64,000 bases of DNA from Pantoea sp. A4. Its GTDB lineage: Bacteria > Pseudomonadota > Gammaproteobacteria > Enterobacterales > Enterobacteriaceae. The position numbers were made by a program, and so were the translations under genes. Positions within the stretch are counted from its first letter, which is position 1. The number at the start of each line of letters is the position of its first letter. This document shows, in pieces, positions 27,447 to 40,127 of the stretch. The notes below the pieces were generated by a model. The model made no database searches, was not told where the DNA came from, and was given only the letters and a program-made list of their open reading frames with translations. The stretch is from positions 140,271 through 204,270 of the forward strand of contig NZ_ALXE01000029.1 in assembly GCF_000295955.2 (NCBI RefSeq), read 5' to 3'.

Positions 27447-27483
27447 AACAAAAAAGCCAGCCCGCAAGCGGACTGGCTTTTTC
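27447..27483. terminator. Bidirectional terminator after secA
   Basis: AGCCAG-C-CCGC-AA-GCGG-A-CTGGCT forms a 10-bp stem with one mismatch. There is a run of A before and T after, so it terminates on both strands. It ends the secA transcript (minus strand). Confidence 0.85.
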
Positions 27484-27498
27484 ATGACAGCGATTTAA

Positions 27499-30204
27499 TT
27501 AAGCCAGACGACCGTGGCACTGTTTGAACTTCTTACCGGAACCGCATGGGCAAGGATCGTTACGTCCTACTTTGCGCTCACCCGTCTGTTCAGCCAGTTC
27601 AGCGGCTGCGGCAGTTTCGTCATCAACGTGGCTCAGTTGCTGTTGCTGTGCCAGGCGCTCAGCTTCTTCACGACGCTGCTGCTCCATGGCTGCAACTTCT
27701 TCCGGCATCCGCACCTGTACTTTGCTCAGTGTGCTGATCACTTCATATTTCAGTGACTCCAGCATTGCAGCAAACATAGAGAAGGATTCACGCTTATATT
27801 CCTGCTTAGGATCTTTCTGCGCATAACCACGCAGATGAATACCCTGACGCAGATAATCCATGGCAGCCAGGTGCTCTTTCCACAGTGAATCCAGCGTTTG
27901 CAGCATTACGCCTTTCTCGAAGTTGCGCATCATTTCTACGCCAACCACTTCTTCTTTCGCTGCGTAAGCCTGCTGAGCTTCATTCAGGATACGCTCGCGC
28001 AGTGTCTCTTCATGCAGGTCTGGCTCTTTGTCCAGCCACTGGCTGATTGGCAGATCGAGATCAAAGTCGGCGCGCAGACGCTCTTCCAGGCCTGGCACAT
28101 CCCACATCTCTTCCAGCGACTGCGGCGGAATATAGGTGTCGATGGTGGCTTTGAATACATCTTCACGAATGCTGTTAATGGTTTCAGAAACGTCAGAAAC
28201 ATCCAGCAGTTCGTTACGCTGGCTGTAGATGGCGCGACGTTGATCGTTCGCTACATCATCGTATTCCAGCAGCTGTTTACGAATATCAAAGTTACGGCTT
28301 TCGACTTTACGCTGTGCGTTCGCGATCGCCTTAGTTACCCATGGGTGCTCAATCGCTTCGCCTGGCTTCATCCCCAGTTTGCGCATCATGTTAGATACGC
28401 GGTCTGAGGCGAAGATACGCATCAGCTGATCTTCCATTGACAGGTAGAAGCGGGATGAACCGGCATCACCCTGACGACCCGCACGACCACGCAGCTGGTT
28501 ATCGATACGGCGCGATTCGTGACGCTCAGTACCAATGATGTGTAAGCCGCCTGAAGCCAGTACCGCGTCATGACGCAGTTTCCAGGCCTCTTTGATCGCC
28601 TCAATCTGCGCTTCGGTTGGCTCAACCAGCTCGGCAACTTCTGCATGCCAGCTACCGCCCAGCATGATGTCAGTACCACGACCGGCCATGTTGGTCGCGA
28701 TGGTAACCGCACCTGGCTGGCCCGCCTGCGCAACGATATCTGCTTCACGGGCGTGGAATTTGGCGTTCAAAACGTTGTGTTTGATACCCGCACGCGTCAG
28801 CGCATCGGAAACCACTTCTGATTTTTCGATGGAGATGGTACCCACCAGCACCGGCTGGCCGTTAGTGGTACGTTCACGAATATCTTCAATAATGGCATCA
28901 ATCTTCTCTGCTTCACTCATGTAGACGAGGTCTGAGAGATCTTTACGTACCATTGGACGGTTAGTCGGTACGACGATGGTATCCAGCTTATAGATAGAGC
29001 TAAATTCAAACGCTTCGGTATCCGCAGTACCGGTCATCCCAGCCAGCTTCTCGTAAATACGGAAGTAGTTCTGGAAGGTGATCGACGCCAGCGTCTGGTT
29101 TTCGTTCTGAATTTCTACGCCTTCTTTGGCTTCTACAGCCTGGTGCAGACCATCAGACCAGCGACGGCCCTGCATGGTACGACCGGTATGTTCATCGACA
29201 ATCACCACTTCGCCATCTTTAACGATGTAGTCGACGTCACGGGTGAACAGCGCATGGGCACGCAGTGCCGCAGTCACATGGTGCATCAGCATGATGTTGG
29301 TAGGTGAATAAAGTGACTCACCTTCTTCCATAATGCCTTGGCTGACCAGCAGCTCTTCTACCTTGACCAGGCCGCGCTCAGTCATGTGTGCCTGACGGGC
29401 TTTTTCATCCACCCAGAAGTCACCTTCACCCTGGAAGGTATCTGAATCTTCCTTTTCCTGGCGATTCAGGTGGGGAATGATTTTGTTCACTTTGATATAG
29501 AGCTCTGAGCTGTCTTCTGCCGGTCCAGAGATGATCAGCGGCGTACGCGCTTCATCGATCAGGATGGAGTCAACCTCATCCACCAGAGCATAGTGCAGTT
29601 TACGCTGCACACGCTCTTCCGGGCTGAACGCCATGTTGTCGCGCAGGTAGTCGAAGCCGTATTCATTGTTGGTGCCGTAGGTGATGTCAGCGGCATAGGC
29701 TTCACGCTTCGCCGGGGCTGGCATGTTCGGCAAGTTGATACCGATGGAGAGACCCAGGAACTCGAACAGGGCACGGTTGTTTTCCGCATCACGCTGAGCC
29801 AGGTAGTCGTTGACGGTAACCACGTGCACGCCTTTGCCGCTTAACGCATTCAGGTAAGCTGGCAGCGTTGCGGTCAGGGTTTTACCTTCACCGGTACGCA
29901 TCTCTGCGATGCAGCGATCGTTCAGCACCATGCCGCCAATCAGCTGGACATCAAAGTGACGCATGCCGAATACGCGCTTACTCGCTTCACGGACGGTAGC
30001 AAAGGCTTCTGGGATCAGGCTTTCGACCGTTTCACCCTTTTTCAGGCGCTCGCGGAACAGATCGGTTTTTGCTTTCAACTCATCATCAGAAAGCTTGACG
30101 AAGTCAGGCTCCATTTTGTTGATAACATCGACCACTTTACGCATACGACGCAGGGTACGATCATTGCTGCTGCCAAATACTTTAGTTAACAATTTGATTA
30201 ACAT
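27499..30204 (-). CDS. secA: Protein translocase ATPase SecA
   Basis: This 901-residue protein has the length of E. coli SecA. SecA is the peripheral motor pushing unfolded proteins through SecYEG. The Walker A stretch [13 protein letters not shown] lies near residue 103, [16 protein letters not shown] near 207, and the C-terminal zinc finger [14 protein letters not shown] at the end. In E. coli its translation is tuned by SecM stalling; secM is 67 bases upstream here. Confidence 0.97.
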   Translation of the reverse strand: MLIKLLTKVFGSSNDRTLRRMRKVVDVINKMEPDFVKLSDDELKAKTDLFRERLKKGETVESLIPEAFATVREASKRVFGMRHFDVQLIGGMVLNDRCIAEMRTGEGKTLTATLPAYLNALSGKGVHVVTVNDYLAQRDAENNRALFEFLGLSIGINLPNMPAPAKREAYAADITYGTNNEYGFDYLRDNMAFSPEERVQRKLHYALVDEVDSILIDEARTPLIISGPAEDSSELYIKVNKIIPHLNRQEKEDSDTFQGEGDFWVDEKARQAHMTERGLVKVEELLVSQGIMEEGESLYSPTNIMLMHHVTAALRAHALFTRDVDYIVKDGEVVIVDEHTGRTMQGRRWSDGLHQAVEAKEGVEIQNENQTLASITFQNYFRIYEKLAGMTGTADTEAFEFSSIYKLDTIVVPTNRPMVRKDLSDLVYMSEAEKIDAIIEDIRERTTNGQPVLVGTISIEKSEVVSDALTRAGIKHNVLNAKFHAREADIVAQAGQPGAVTIATNMAGRGTDIMLGGSWHAEVAELVEPTEAQIEAIKEAWKLRHDAVLASGGLHIIGTERHESRRIDNQLRGRAGRQGDAGSSRFYLSMEDQLMRIFASDRVSNMMRKLGMKPGEAIEHPWVTKAIANAQRKVESRNFDIRKQLLEYDDVANDQRRAIYSQRNELLDVSDVSETINSIREDVFKATIDTYIPPQSLEEMWDVPGLEERLRADFDLDLPISQWLDKEPDLHEETLRERILNEAQQAYAAKEEVVGVEMMRNFEKGVMLQTLDSLWKEHLAAMDYLRQGIHLRGYAQKDPKQEYKRESFSMFAAMLESLKYEVISTLSKVQVRMPEEVAAMEQQRREEAERLAQQQQLSHVDDETAAAAELAEQTGERKVGRNDPCPCGSGKKFKQCHGRLA

Positions 30205-30271
30205 GATAAATACGTTCTCAATTCAGCCGTACATTACGGCCTGCAAATTCAATAAAGGAAGAAGTGTTCAG

Positions 30272-30778
30272 TTAAACGAGGGTGGCAGCAGGCCCGGCAC
30301 GAATGCCATGTACTTTTGCATGCCAACCAACCACGGTATGGCTGACAGCAGGTGCTGAGAATGCAGTGAAGGTCGTCGCTTCTGGCCACGGCTGGTGATG
30401 CACAGTCAGCAGAGCTTGCAGAGAATCAATCAGCGCCAGCTTTTGTGCGGCGAGCGGCAGTTGATGCTCAGACTGAATTTCCGTAGCGGGAGACAGCGTA
30501 AAAGAGAGGTGGCGGATAACGGTGCGAATAGCATGCTGATGCCAGTAATCAACCGAGAAATTTGGTCGACGCGCCGTTTCCTGCAAGCGGATCAGATAAT
30601 CAAACTGGAGTACACGACCGACAAACAAGCTGCTGGAGGCGGGTTCAGCCGCAGAAGCAGGTTCAGAATTTTGCGCGCAGGCCGGCATCCCAAAACTGGC
30701 TGCCACCATCCCTAACAGGATGTGAGGCCAGAAATAGCGTCTGCCTAATTGTCGCCAGCGTAGAAAAATTCCGATCAC
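30272..30778 (-). CDS. secM: SecM, secretion monitor with arrest sequence
   Basis: This 168-residue protein resembles E. coli SecM (170) in the N-terminal signal (RRYFWPHILLGMVAASFG), the middle SVDYWHQHAIRTVIRHLSF and the tail HGIRAGP. SecM stalls the ribosome until pulled by the Sec machinery and thereby opens the secA ribosome site. The E. coli arrest motif is F-x4-W-I-x4-G-I-R-A-G-P. Here it reads HTVVGWHAKVHGIRAGP: the Phe and the Ile after Trp are both His, while Trp and GIRAGP stay. A five-residue tail follows (AATLV). Confidence 0.88.
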   Translation of the reverse strand: MIGIFLRWRQLGRRYFWPHILLGMVAASFGMPACAQNSEPASAAEPASSSLFVGRVLQFDYLIRLQETARRPNFSVDYWHQHAIRTVIRHLSFTLSPATEIQSEHQLPLAAQKLALIDSLQALLTVHHQPWPEATTFTAFSAPAVSHTVVGWHAKVHGIRAGPAATLV

Positions 30779-30983
30779 AAAATATCCATCGCGTTAATAT
30801 TGCGGGCCATTTTCGGTTTAATTTACCACCATAACTGGCGGCATTATGCCCGTCAGAGCGCCTGATAGTACCACTATTGTGGGGCTTCCACACCAGCCTT
30901 TAAAGCGTGAGCTGCATAAAACTCGCTTTATTGCTCAGGGTTTCGACAATGAACAGAGATTATCCAGGGTGGGGAAAACCCAT

Positions 30984-31040
30984 AAAAAAACGGCTGGCAT
31001 AACTGACCGGAGAGGGTGTCAGTCGAACCAACCGTTTTTG
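30984..31040 (-). terminator. Hairpin with T-run between lpxC and secM
   Basis: On the minus strand CGGTTGG (31034-31028) pairs with CCAGCCG (30997-30991), one G-T pair, followed by seven T. The loop itself is structured. It probably ends most lpxC transcripts. Confidence 0.65.
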
Positions 31041-31054
31041 TTGTTCTGGGGTAG

Positions 31055-31972
31055 TTATGCCAGAACGAGATTTGGTGCTCTGAAGGTCACCGGCAATTCA
31101 GCTTCGTCTTCGAAGGTAGCCCATTCCCAGGCTTCCTGCTTCGCCAGTACTGCCTGCAGCAATTTGTTGTTCAACGCGTGGCCAGATTTAAAGGCACTGA
31201 AAGCACCGATAATGTTGTGACCGCACATGAACAAGTCGCCGATGGAGTCCAGCATTTTGTGACGAACGAATTCATCCTCAAAGCGTAATCCGTCTTCATT
31301 AAGCACGCGGAAATCGTCAAGACCAATCGCGCAATCTAAACTACCGCCCAGGCACAGGCCCTTAGACTGCAGGTATTCGATTTCACGCATAAATCCGAAG
31401 GTGCGTGCACGGCTGATCTGCCGTACGAAGGATTCCGCTGAGAACTCCAGCTGATAGCGATTAGAGCTTGCATCAATAGCCGGGTGGTTGAATTCGATAG
31501 TGAAATCAAGAGAGAAACCGTTGTAAGGTTTGATCTCTGCCCACTTGTCGCCATCTTCCACGCGCACAGCTTGTTTGACGCGCACGAACTTTTTCGCGCT
31601 GTTCAGCAACTCAATACCTGCATCCATCAACAGATAGACAAAAGGTGCGGCGCTACCGTCCATGATTGGAATCTCAGGTGCATCAACTTCAACAATAATG
31701 TTGTCGATGCCCAAGCCAGCCAGCGCTGAGTTCAGGTGCTCAACCGTAGAAATACGCACGCCTGCATCATTCACCAGACAAGTACTTAGCATGGTGTCGC
31801 GCACGTATTTTGCATCAGCCGGGAAATCAACCGGTGGATTCAAGTCAGTGCGACGATAGATGACCCCGGTATTAGCCGGCGCAGGGCGCAAGGTCAGCGA
31901 CACTTTCTTGCCGGTATGTAAACCGACACCTGTCGCCTGAACAATACGTTTTAATGTCCTTTGTTTGATCAT
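31055..31972 (-). CDS. lpxC: UDP-3-O-acyl-N-acetylglucosamine deacetylase LpxC
   Basis: This 305-residue zinc enzyme, same length as E. coli, performs the first committed step of lipid A synthesis. Zinc ligands are visible: His in [12 protein letters not shown] near residue 79 and His/Asp in [15 protein letters not shown] near 238-242. The C-terminus ending APNLVLA carries the FtsH degradation signal region. It follows ftsZ by 102 bases at the end of the dcw cluster. Confidence 0.97.
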   Translation of the reverse strand: MIKQRTLKRIVQATGVGLHTGKKVSLTLRPAPANTGVIYRRTDLNPPVDFPADAKYVRDTMLSTCLVNDAGVRISTVEHLNSALAGLGIDNIIVEVDAPEIPIMDGSAAPFVYLLMDAGIELLNSAKKFVRVKQAVRVEDGDKWAEIKPYNGFSLDFTIEFNHPAIDASSNRYQLEFSAESFVRQISRARTFGFMREIEYLQSKGLCLGGSLDCAIGLDDFRVLNEDGLRFEDEFVRHKMLDSIGDLFMCGHNIIGAFSAFKSGHALNNKLLQAVLAKQEAWEWATFEDEAELPVTFRAPNLVLA

Positions 31973-32074
31973 CGTTAGTATCTCGCAATATCACCCATCC
32001 GACCGCCAGTATACTTTACCAGCGGGCGAACACTTTAGCACAAAGAGCGGGGAAACCCAATTCTCAGCGTAATC

Positions 32075-33232
32075 TTAATCTGCTTGTTTACGCAGGAACG
32101 CTGGAATATCAAGGTAATCAGGCTCTTTGCCAGACTGCGCAGCAGCGGGATCGTTCACAACTTTAGCCGCTGGTTTCTGTTCCTGTGGCAGTGGCGACAT
32201 CCCATGCTGCTGATAACGATGATCAACCGGCTGCTGTGCACCAGGCTTGTTAGTGACCAGAGTGATTTCTGGACGTTTATCCATGCCGATACCCGTAGCA
32301 ACCACGGTAACACGCAGTTCATCGTTCATTTCTGGATCAAGTGAAGTACCGATAACCACGGTTGCGTTGTCAGAAGCAAACGCACGGATGGTGTTACCGA
32401 CAGTTTCGAACTCATCCAGACGCAGGTCAAAGCCAGCGGTGATGTTAACCAACACACCACGTGCGCCTGACAGGTCGATGTCTTCCAGCAGTGGGCTGGA
32501 AATCGCCATTTCGGCGGCTTCTTCTGCACGGTCTTCGCCACAAGCTACACCAGAACCCATCATGGCGTAACCCATTTCAGACATCACGGTACGGACGTCC
32601 GCGAAGTCAACGTTCATCAGACCTGGGCGGGTAATCAACTCAGCGATACCCTGTACAGCGCCTTTCAGTACGTCGTTGGCTGCGCCAAAAGCATCCAGTA
32701 AAGAGATACCACGGCCCAACACTTTCAGTAATTTGTCATTTGGGATAGTGATCAGAGAGTCGACATGCTTAGACAGCTCTGCGATACCCTGCTCAGCGAA
32801 GGCCATACGCTTCTTGCCTTCGAAGTTAAACGGTTTAGTGACAACGGCTACCGTCAAAATCCCGAGATCTTTAGCCACTTCAGCTACGACTGGTGCCGCA
32901 CCAGTACCGGTACCACCACCCATACCTGCGGCAATAAACACCATGTCAGCACCATCGAGCGCAGACCGCAGTGCTTCGCGATCTTCTTCCGCTGAGGTAC
33001 GGCCCACTTCTGGGTTCGCACCTGCACCGAGACCTTTAGTGATGTTGGTCCCGATCTGGATGGTCTGGCCAACCGCTGTTTTACGCAGTGCCTGGGCATC
33101 TGTGTTCACAGCGAAGAATTCAACACCTTCGATACGCTCGCGTACCATGTGCTCTACGGCGTTGCCACCGCCGCCGCCGACACCGATGACTTTAATCACC
33201 GCGTCGTTGGTTAATTCCATCGGTTCAAACAT
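32075..33232 (-). CDS. ftsZ: Cell division GTPase FtsZ
   Basis: This 385-residue tubulin-like protein forms the Z-ring. The GTP-binding signature [10 protein letters not shown] lies near residue 106 and [15 protein letters not shown] near 16. The T7 loop region [11 protein letters not shown] lies near 207. The C-terminal peptide [14 protein letters not shown] binds FtsA, ZipA, ZapD and MinC. A Gln/Pro-rich linker lies at about 330-370. E. coli FtsZ has 383 residues. Confidence 0.98.
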   Translation of the reverse strand: MFEPMELTNDAVIKVIGVGGGGGNAVEHMVRERIEGVEFFAVNTDAQALRKTAVGQTIQIGTNITKGLGAGANPEVGRTSAEEDREALRSALDGADMVFIAAGMGGGTGTGAAPVVAEVAKDLGILTVAVVTKPFNFEGKKRMAFAEQGIAELSKHVDSLITIPNDKLLKVLGRGISLLDAFGAANDVLKGAVQGIAELITRPGLMNVDFADVRTVMSEMGYAMMGSGVACGEDRAEEAAEMAISSPLLEDIDLSGARGVLVNITAGFDLRLDEFETVGNTIRAFASDNATVVIGTSLDPEMNDELRVTVVATGIGMDKRPEITLVTNKPGAQQPVDHRYQQHGMSPLPQEQKPAAKVVNDPAAAQSGKEPDYLDIPAFLRKQAD

Positions 33233-33303
33233 GATTTCTCTCCGTTATGTGCCTGTCGCCTGGAGACCATAGATAAGGCCAGCATGATCTCCTTTCACAA
33301 AAA

Positions 33304-34560
33304 TTAAAACTCTTTTTTCAACCAGCTATTCACGCGTTTAAACCAGTTGCCTACTGATGCGCGCTTTTCCGTGTCTGTGTCACCATTAAGGTGTGACTCT
33401 TTACCGTAATGCAGTAACCCAACCGCTGTAGAGTAGTAAGGCTCCTGGGCATAATCGGTCAGGCCTGTGATGTTCAGTGGCTGTCCGATACGCACCTGCG
33501 TATGGAAAACGCGCTGTGCGCAAGCCGCCAGGCCTTCAATCTGTGCAGCACCGCCGGTCAGGACGATGCCCGCCGCTAAGTGATGCTTCACACCCTGCTG
33601 GCGCAGCTGCTCCTGCAGCTGCAGAATCTCGTCATTGACCAGATTCAACAATTCTGTGTAACGCGGCTCAATAACTTCAGCCAACGTCTGACGTTGCAGG
33701 CTACGCGGTGGACGCCCTCCTACGCTTGGCACCTCTACGTTCTCATCTTTACCTACGATGGAACCCAGTGCACAACCATGGCGAACTTTAATGGCTTCCG
33801 CGTCGGTTGGTGGTGTGCCAAACGCATAGGCGATATCACTGGTGACCACATTTCCCGCGTAAGGGATAACTTTGGTATGGCGCAGTGCGCCGCCAGTGTA
33901 CACCGCGATATCCATGGTGCCGCCGCCAATATCAACCACACAAACGCCTAACTCACGTTCGTCTTCAGTCAGCACCGCAAAGCTTGATGCCAGACCGGCA
34001 AAAATCAGCTGATCGACTTTTAGCCCGCAGCGTTCGACCGCTTTAACGATATTCTTCGCCATATCATTATGACAGGTTATCAGGTGCACTTTGGCCTGCA
34101 TGCGCACGCCAGATAACCCTACAGGGTTTTTGATGCCTTCCTGATAGTCAATCGCGTATTCCTGGGGAATAACATGCAGGATGCGGTGCTCGTCACGCAC
34201 ACGCACAGACTTGGCTGTGTGTACCACGTTTTCCACATCATCCTGTGTTACTTCCTCTTCGGAAATCGGAACCATCCCGATTTCGTTCTGACAGCTAATA
34301 TGTTTACCTGACAGCGCCAGATAAACCGAGGAGATTTGGCAATCTGCCATTAACTCCGCCTGATCGATGGCACGCTGCACGCATTTCACCACCGATTCCA
34401 GATCGTTTACGCCGCCTTTATCCATACCACGGGAAGGGCAACTGCCTACCCCAATAATATTGACCATACCATCGGGCAGAATTTCCCCAACCAGGGCAGA
34501 AACCTTGGCGGTGCCAATTTCGAGTCCAACTACCAGTTTTCTGTCCGTTGCCTTGATCAT
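33304..34560 (-). CDS. ftsA: Cell division protein FtsA (actin-like membrane tether)
   Basis: This 418-residue actin-fold ATPase tethers FtsZ to the membrane. Signatures: [16 protein letters not shown] near residue 10, [14 protein letters not shown] near 208 (phosphate binding), [12 protein letters not shown] near 334. The C-terminal amphipathic helix [15 protein letters not shown] is the membrane-targeting sequence. The start overlaps the ftsQ stop by 4 bases. Confidence 0.97.
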   Translation of the reverse strand: MIKATDRKLVVGLEIGTAKVSALVGEILPDGMVNIIGVGSCPSRGMDKGGVNDLESVVKCVQRAIDQAELMADCQISSVYLALSGKHISCQNEIGMVPISEEEVTQDDVENVVHTAKSVRVRDEHRILHVIPQEYAIDYQEGIKNPVGLSGVRMQAKVHLITCHNDMAKNIVKAVERCGLKVDQLIFAGLASSFAVLTEDERELGVCVVDIGGGTMDIAVYTGGALRHTKVIPYAGNVVTSDIAYAFGTPPTDAEAIKVRHGCALGSIVGKDENVEVPSVGGRPPRSLQRQTLAEVIEPRYTELLNLVNDEILQLQEQLRQQGVKHHLAAGIVLTGGAAQIEGLAACAQRVFHTQVRIGQPLNITGLTDYAQEPYYSTAVGLLHYGKESHLNGDTDTEKRASVGNWFKRVNSWLKKEF

Positions 34561-35399
34561 TGTTGTTTAACCTGTGCCTGGTTTTGATGCTGTTTACTGT
34601 CTTGTGGCTCAATCGGGTCTTGAATCCAACCCACTGCCGCACCGGAGTCATAACGCAGATCGACATAGCTGACATGCTTATGCTCATTTTGCCCTTCCTG
34701 CAGCAAATCAGGATAGAGGACAATAAATCGGTTCAGGCGTTTCATCACATCCGTTCGCCCCAGTTCGATACGTACATCGTCACTGGTGATCAGCTGCCAT
34801 GAGCGTCGTGCCGTCATGGACGCCGCCTTCAATGAGTACTTTCCGGCTTTTAGCACATCACTCATCTGGTGATAGCCCGCCAGGACTTCGCTCTCGCTGC
34901 CTTCTGGCCCATAGAGCATGGGCAAGTTTCCTTTGCCCATCTGACTGGCTGGAATCCCGAAGGAGGTGCCATCGGCATCTACCATTTTCTGGTCATTCCA
35001 GCGCGCAACAGCGACATACTCCACCAGATTGATCTTCAGTTCATCTGGCCACTGTTTGCGCACGCTTACCTGTTTAATCCACGGCAAACGCTCAATTTGC
35101 TGCAACAGCACATTTACATCCTGTGACATAAATGTGCCCGGTGGTCCCAGTGACAGGATCGCCTGGCGGATATCGTCGTTAGTGGTGTAATGGGTTTCCC
35201 CGGTTACTACCAGCTTCGACAGCGGTAAGCGTGAAGCATCGTTCATCCACTTCACCACCACCACACCGCCTGCGGCCATTACTCCTAACACCAGCAGCAG
35301 AAACACCATGCCAAACAGCCTGGCGCCATTGCTGCGGCCCGAGCTGGCACGCTCCTGCGGCTCTCGGTTGTTGCGAACGTTCAGCGCAGCCTGAGACAT
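34557..35399 (-). CDS. ftsQ: Cell division protein FtsQ
   Basis: This 280-residue bitopic protein has a short cytoplasmic N-terminus, one membrane helix near 28-48 ([20 protein letters not shown]), a POTRA domain near 57-125 and the FtsQ beta domain. It links early and late division proteins with FtsL and FtsB. The start is ATG 35399, one base after the ddlB stop. The longer open frame to 35441 only reads into ddlB. Confidence 0.95.
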   Translation of the reverse strand: MSQAALNVRNNREPQERASSGRSNGARLFGMVFLLLVLGVMAAGGVVVVKWMNDASRLPLSKLVVTGETHYTTNDDIRQAILSLGPPGTFMSQDVNVLLQQIERLPWIKQVSVRKQWPDELKINLVEYVAVARWNDQKMVDADGTSFGIPASQMGKGNLPMLYGPEGSESEVLAGYHQMSDVLKAGKYSLKAASMTARRSWQLITSDDVRIELGRTDVMKRLNRFIVLYPDLLQEGQNEHKHVSYVDLRYDSGAAVGWIQDPIEPQDSKQHQNQAQVKQQ

Positions 35400-35400
35400 A

Positions 35401-36321
35401 TCAGTTAGCCAGCTCCAGAATTCTCGCCGCCAGTTGTGCAAACGGCAGACCGGCCTGTTTTGCGGCCATCGGCACCAGACTGTGGCTGGTCATCCCTGGC
35501 GACGTATTCACTTCAAGCAACTGGAACTCTCCGTTGCCATCCATCATGACATCCACGCGGCCCCATCCGCTGCAACCCAGCGCTCGCCACGCTTCCGCCA
35601 CCAGCGATTTCAGTTCAGCCTCACGCTCGTCACTTAAACCACTCGGACAGAAGTACTGGGTATCGTCCGAAATGTATTTTGCTTCATAGTCATAAAACTC
35701 ACTGGCGGTCTGAATCCGGATCGATGGCATGATCTCATCGCCAACAATCGCGACCGTATACTCACCACCGCTGAGAAAGGCTTCTATCAGCACATCCTCA
35801 TCATGGCGGAAAGCTTCTGCCAGTGCCGCAGGCAGTGCTTCCGGGCTGTTAACCCGACTGATGCCCACGCTGGAGCCTTCACTGCCCGGTTTCACAAACA
35901 CCGGCATACCTAATGCTTCAATGGCATGCGTTGTGGCGGCATCCAGTCCCGCCGCATATTGCTGCTGGGTTAGCCAGACAAAGCGACCAGAAGGAAGTCC
36001 CCTGCCCTGCCACAGCAGTTTGGTACGCACTTTATCCATACTGATGGCTGAGGCCATGACGCCACTGCCGGTGTAAGGGATGTGCAGGAAATCCAGGATG
36101 GCCTGCAACGTGCCGTCTTCTCCGCCGCGACCATGCAGCGCTATAAATGCTTTGGTGAAACCCTGCTGCTTCAATTCCAGCACCGAGCTATCACGCGTAT
36201 CAACCGCATGGGCATCAATGCCCACTTCACGCAGACCGGCCAGCACTGCCGCCCCTGACGCCAGAGAGACTTCACGCTCTGCTGAGGTTCCGCCCATCAG
36301 AACGGCAACTTTATCAGCCAT
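35401..36321 (-). CDS. ddlB: D-alanine--D-alanine ligase B
   Basis: This 306-residue ATP-grasp enzyme has E. coli length and makes D-Ala-D-Ala for peptidoglycan precursors. Conserved: [14 protein letters not shown] near residue 6, [10 protein letters not shown] near 64, and [23 protein letters not shown] near 254-274 with the metal ligands. The start at 36321 overlaps the murC stop by 8 bases, as in E. coli. The extension upstream to 36399 is murC in another frame. Confidence 0.97.
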   Translation of the reverse strand: MADKVAVLMGGTSAEREVSLASGAAVLAGLREVGIDAHAVDTRDSSVLELKQQGFTKAFIALHGRGGEDGTLQAILDFLHIPYTGSGVMASAISMDKVRTKLLWQGRGLPSGRFVWLTQQQYAAGLDAATTHAIEALGMPVFVKPGSEGSSVGISRVNSPEALPAALAEAFRHDEDVLIEAFLSGGEYTVAIVGDEIMPSIRIQTASEFYDYEAKYISDDTQYFCPSGLSDEREAELKSLVAEAWRALGCSGWGRVDVMMDGNGEFQLLEVNTSPGMTSHSLVPMAAKQAGLPFAQLAARILELAN

Positions 36322-37789
36322 GACGCTCCTCCGCTTTGCGTGGCGCTTGTAGACGGTTATCCGCCAGTTTGCGTGCGACACGACCCACGTTGCCCGCACC
36401 CTGCACCAGAATCAGATCGTTACCGGTAAGCTGTGGTGCCAGCATCTGTTGCAGATCGTCGTGATCTGGCACCAGAATCGGATCGACTTTGCCACGGCTA
36501 CGGATGGCGCGGCACAGAGCACGGCTATCTGCACCTGGGATCGCGGCTTCACCCGCTGCATAAACATCCAGCATCAGCAGCACATCGACCTGACACAGGA
36601 CGTTCGCAAAATCATCAAACAGATCGCGCGTACGGGTGTAGCGGTGCGGCTGAAACACCATCACCAAATTCTTATCCGGCCAGCCTGCACGGGCAGCGCG
36701 AATTGTCGCTTCCACTTCCGTCGGGTGGTGGCCGTAGTCGTCCACCAGCATTGCCACCCCGGCAGTGCCATTCACCGCAGCAGTGTCAAATTCCCCCAGA
36801 ACATCGAAGCGGCGTCCGGTTCCCTGGAAGCTTTCCAGCGCGGCTAAGATTGCGCTGTCTTCAATGCCCTCTTCCGTTGCCACGGCAACGGCGGCGGCGG
36901 CGTTCAACGCATTGTGGCGTCCTGGTGCATTGAGCGTAACCTGCAACAGCGGTTTATCCTGACGAACCAGGGTGAAATGTCCCTGCGCGCCATGCTGTTC
37001 ATAGTTTTCGATACGTACATCGGCATCGTCACTGAAACCATAGGTGGTGGTCTGACGGCCAACGCGTGGCAGCAGCTCGCGAATCACCGCATCATCGATA
37101 CACATTACCGCACGGCCATAGAAAGGCAGGTTGTGCAGGAAATTAATGAACGTCTGCTTCAGGTTTTCAAAATCACCCTGATAAGTATCCATATGATCTG
37201 CTTCGATATTGGTAACAATTGCTACCATCGGTTGCAGATGCAAAAACGACGCATCACTCTCATCGGCTTCAGCGATCAAGTAGCGGCTGCTGCCCAGACG
37301 CGCATGTGTCCCTGCGGCTTTCACTAAGCCACCGTTGACGAACGTAGGGTCCAGTCCACCTTCTGCATAAATGCTGGTGACCATGGCTGTGGTCGTGGTT
37401 TTGCCGTGTGTGCCTGCTACCGCAATGCCATGACGGAAACGCATCAGCTCGGCCAGCATTTCTGCGCGACGAATTACCGGAATGCGCTGTTCACGGGCGG
37501 CAACCAACTCCGGGTTGTCTTGTGATACCGCGCTCGATACCACCACCACGCTGGCATCTGTAACGTTTTCCGGGCGGTGATTGAAATACACCGTGGCACC
37601 TAAGTCAGTCAGGTGCTGAGTCACTGCATTTGGCGCCAGATCTGAACCGCTGATGTGGTAGCCTTCATTCGCCAACACTTCGGCAATACCGCCCATGCCA
37701 GCACCACCGATGCCAACAAAGTGGATGTGCCGGACGCGACGCATCTCGGGCACAATTGAGCGTAGTTTTGCCAGTTGTTGTGTATTCAT
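36314..37789 (-). CDS. murC: UDP-N-acetylmuramate--L-alanine ligase MurC
   Basis: This 491-residue Mur ligase adds L-Ala to UDP-MurNAc. The N-terminal UDP site is [17 protein letters not shown] near residue 24. The ATP P-loop is [12 protein letters not shown] near 124. The central [12 protein letters not shown] and the C-terminal [13 protein letters not shown] are also present. E. coli MurC is also 491 residues. Confidence 0.97.
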   Translation of the reverse strand: MNTQQLAKLRSIVPEMRRVRHIHFVGIGGAGMGGIAEVLANEGYHISGSDLAPNAVTQHLTDLGATVYFNHRPENVTDASVVVVSSAVSQDNPELVAAREQRIPVIRRAEMLAELMRFRHGIAVAGTHGKTTTTAMVTSIYAEGGLDPTFVNGGLVKAAGTHARLGSSRYLIAEADESDASFLHLQPMVAIVTNIEADHMDTYQGDFENLKQTFINFLHNLPFYGRAVMCIDDAVIRELLPRVGRQTTTYGFSDDADVRIENYEQHGAQGHFTLVRQDKPLLQVTLNAPGRHNALNAAAAVAVATEEGIEDSAILAALESFQGTGRRFDVLGEFDTAAVNGTAGVAMLVDDYGHHPTEVEATIRAARAGWPDKNLVMVFQPHRYTRTRDLFDDFANVLCQVDVLLMLDVYAAGEAAIPGADSRALCRAIRSRGKVDPILVPDHDDLQQMLAPQLTGNDLILVQGAGNVGRVARKLADNRLQAPRKAEERHG

Positions 37790-37854
37790 CTTTCCTGCTT
37801 ACCTGTTCATTCATTACCGTGCCGATGTTCAGCACTCACCGTCATGCGGTGGGA

Positions 37855-38916
37855 TTAAGGCTTTGCGACGCGAACCACTTCCTGAGCCACTCGCTGCGTT
37901 GCGTCTGGAATCGCTACCTGCCGCGCCTTTTGCGCCATCTCCAGCAAGGTTGCGCGGTCCCAGCCGCTTAATGTGTCGGCTACCGTTTCAGCGTTAAACT
38001 GCGGTTGCTCAAAAATACGGGCCGCCCCCGCCTTTTCCAGCGGCAGTGCGTTCCAGTACTGTTGACGATCTTTATGCTGGAAAGGCACGAAGATCGCCGG
38101 TAAACCTGCGGCAGCCACTTCACTCACCGTCAACGCGCCAGAACGGCACACAATGACGTCAGCCCAGGCATAAGCGGCAGCCATGTCATCGATAAATTCG
38201 GTGACTTTATGCTGCGGCTGCCCGGCTTGCTGGTAAGCCTGCTGCACTTCTGTCTGCGCGCCCTTGCCAGACTGGTGCCAGAGCGTAATGTTGTCGCCCA
38301 TTAGCGCCGCAACTTGCGGTAATGTCTGGTTCAGAATGCGCGCCCCCTGGCTTCCTCCGACCACCAGTACCCGAACCGGGCCGGTGCGGTGCGCCAGACG
38401 TTCAGCGGGCAGGGGCAATGCCAATACATCGGTGCGCACCGGGTTCCCTACGACATCCGCGCTGGGAAATGCGCCGGGAAACGCCTGCATAACTTTGGTG
38501 GCAATCTTTGCCAGCCATTTATTGGTCAATCCGGCAATCCCGTTCTGCTCATGCAATACCACCGGAATGCCGCAACTCCATGCAGCCAGGCCACCCGGCC
38601 CGGAAACATAGCCGCCCATCCCCAACACCACATCGGGCTGCCAGCTTTTCATAATGCGGCGCGCCTGACGCCAGGCATTAAAGATGCGCAGCGGTGCTTG
38701 TATCAACGCCTTCAGGCCTTTGCCACGTAAGCCGCTAATACGAATAAATTCAATCTCAATGCCGTGCTTCGGCACCAGGTCAGCTTCCATGCGGTCAGCC
38801 GTTCCCAGCCACCGCACCTGCCAGCCTTGTTCCATTAAATGATGAGCAACCGCCAGCCCAGGGAACACATGTCCTCCGGTGCCACCGGCCATTACCATCA
38901 GTCGCTTACCACTCAT
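37855..38916 (-). CDS. murG: Lipid II synthase MurG
   Basis: This 353-residue GT28 glycosyltransferase moves GlcNAc onto lipid I at the inner face of the membrane. The Gly-rich loops [13 protein letters not shown] (about 10) and [13 protein letters not shown] (about 95) are present, as is [13 protein letters not shown] (about 186). Donor-site residues lie in [20 protein letters not shown]. The start overlaps ftsW by 4 bases. Confidence 0.97.
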   Translation of the reverse strand: MSGKRLMVMAGGTGGHVFPGLAVAHHLMEQGWQVRWLGTADRMEADLVPKHGIEIEFIRISGLRGKGLKALIQAPLRIFNAWRQARRIMKSWQPDVVLGMGGYVSGPGGLAAWSCGIPVVLHEQNGIAGLTNKWLAKIATKVMQAFPGAFPSADVVGNPVRTDVLALPLPAERLAHRTGPVRVLVVGGSQGARILNQTLPQVAALMGDNITLWHQSGKGAQTEVQQAYQQAGQPQHKVTEFIDDMAAAYAWADVIVCRSGALTVSEVAAAGLPAIFVPFQHKDRQQYWNALPLEKAGAARIFEQPQFNAETVADTLSGWDRATLLEMAQKARQVAIPDATQRVAQEVVRVAKP

Positions 38917-40127
38917 CGGGCACTCCGGGTAAACGCCTGCGCTTTCGCCAGGCGCGTCTCAAAATCAATACGCAGAAGAAACACTATCGCCGTCGACATG
39001 ATGATCAGACTGGAACCACCGTAACTGATCAGTGGCAATGTCAGTCCTTTGGTCGGCAACATCCCCGCTGCCGCACCCACATTAACCAGAGCCTGGAAGC
39101 TGAACCACACGCCAATTGAGCAGGCTAAAAAGCCGGAAAAGCGTTGATCGAGCTCCAGCGCACGACGGCCAATCGACATAGCGCGAAAAGCGACGAAGAA
39201 TACCATTAACAGCGCTAAAACCACACCGGCATAGCCCAGCTCTTCACCAATAATTGAGAAAATAAAATCGGTGTGCGCTTCAGGTAAATACTCAAGTTTT
39301 TGTACTGAGTTACCCAGCCCTTGCCCCCAGAATTCACCGCGCCCAAAGGCCATCAGAGACTGGGTTAACTGGTAGCCACTCCCGAAGGGATCTTCCCATG
39401 GGTTCCAGAAGGAGGTCACGCGGCGCATACGGTAAGGTTCCGCCATGATCAGCAGGACGACGGCAAAGACGCCCGACCCGATAATCGCCAGGAACTGCCA
39501 CAGTTTGGCCCCGGCCAGGAACAGCATCGCTAGCGTGGTAACAAACAGTACCACCACGGTGCCAAGGTCTGGCTGCGCCAACAGCAGCACGGCGAGGATA
39601 ACCATCACCCCCATCGGCTTACAGAAGCCCCAGAAGTTGTTGCGCACCTCATCGACTTTTCGCACCAGGTAGCTGGCGAGGTAACAGAACAGGGAAAGTT
39701 TCGACAGTTCCGCAGGCTGAATACGCAGTGGGCCAAGGGCAATCCAGCGTGATGCCCCGTTAACGGAGCTCCCCACAACCAGTACGATCAGCAACATGAC
39801 AACGGAGGCCACTAACATCACATTGGCGTAGCGTTGCCAAAACGCCATTGGCACGCGCAGCGTGACTAACGCCATCCCCGTCGCCAGTGCCAGATAGAAC
39901 GCATCACGTTTGGCAAAGTAGAAAGGATCGCCCGAGTTACGCTGCCCGACAGGCATCGAAGCGGAGGTCACCATGACAAAGCCCACAATCGCCAGGCCGA
40001 GCGTCAGCCATAACAGCGTGCGGTCATACAAGACCGTTGGTGCGTCTTCGCTTTCGCGCGGGCCCATCACCCAGTCTTTCAGGCGAATGCCAAACCACAG
40101 CGCGATGGCAGAACCAGGAATACGCAT
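38913..40127 (-). CDS. ftsW: Septal peptidoglycan glycosyltransferase FtsW
   Basis: This 404-residue SEDS-family protein has about ten membrane helices. It polymerises septal glycan together with FtsI. Conserved residues lie in [17 protein letters not shown] and in the catalytic-region ending [15 protein letters not shown]. The stop overlaps murG and the start overlaps the murD stop by one base. E. coli FtsW is 414 residues, so this is slightly shorter at the N-terminus. Confidence 0.96.
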   Translation of the reverse strand: MRIPGSAIALWFGIRLKDWVMGPRESEDAPTVLYDRTLLWLTLGLAIVGFVMVTSASMPVGQRNSGDPFYFAKRDAFYLALATGMALVTLRVPMAFWQRYANVMLVASVVMLLIVLVVGSSVNGASRWIALGPLRIQPAELSKLSLFCYLASYLVRKVDEVRNNFWGFCKPMGVMVILAVLLLAQPDLGTVVVLFVTTLAMLFLAGAKLWQFLAIIGSGVFAVVLLIMAEPYRMRRVTSFWNPWEDPFGSGYQLTQSLMAFGRGEFWGQGLGNSVQKLEYLPEAHTDFIFSIIGEELGYAGVVLALLMVFFVAFRAMSIGRRALELDQRFSGFLACSIGVWFSFQALVNVGAAAGMLPTKGLTLPLISYGGSSLIIMSTAIVFLLRIDFETRLAKAQAFTRSAR

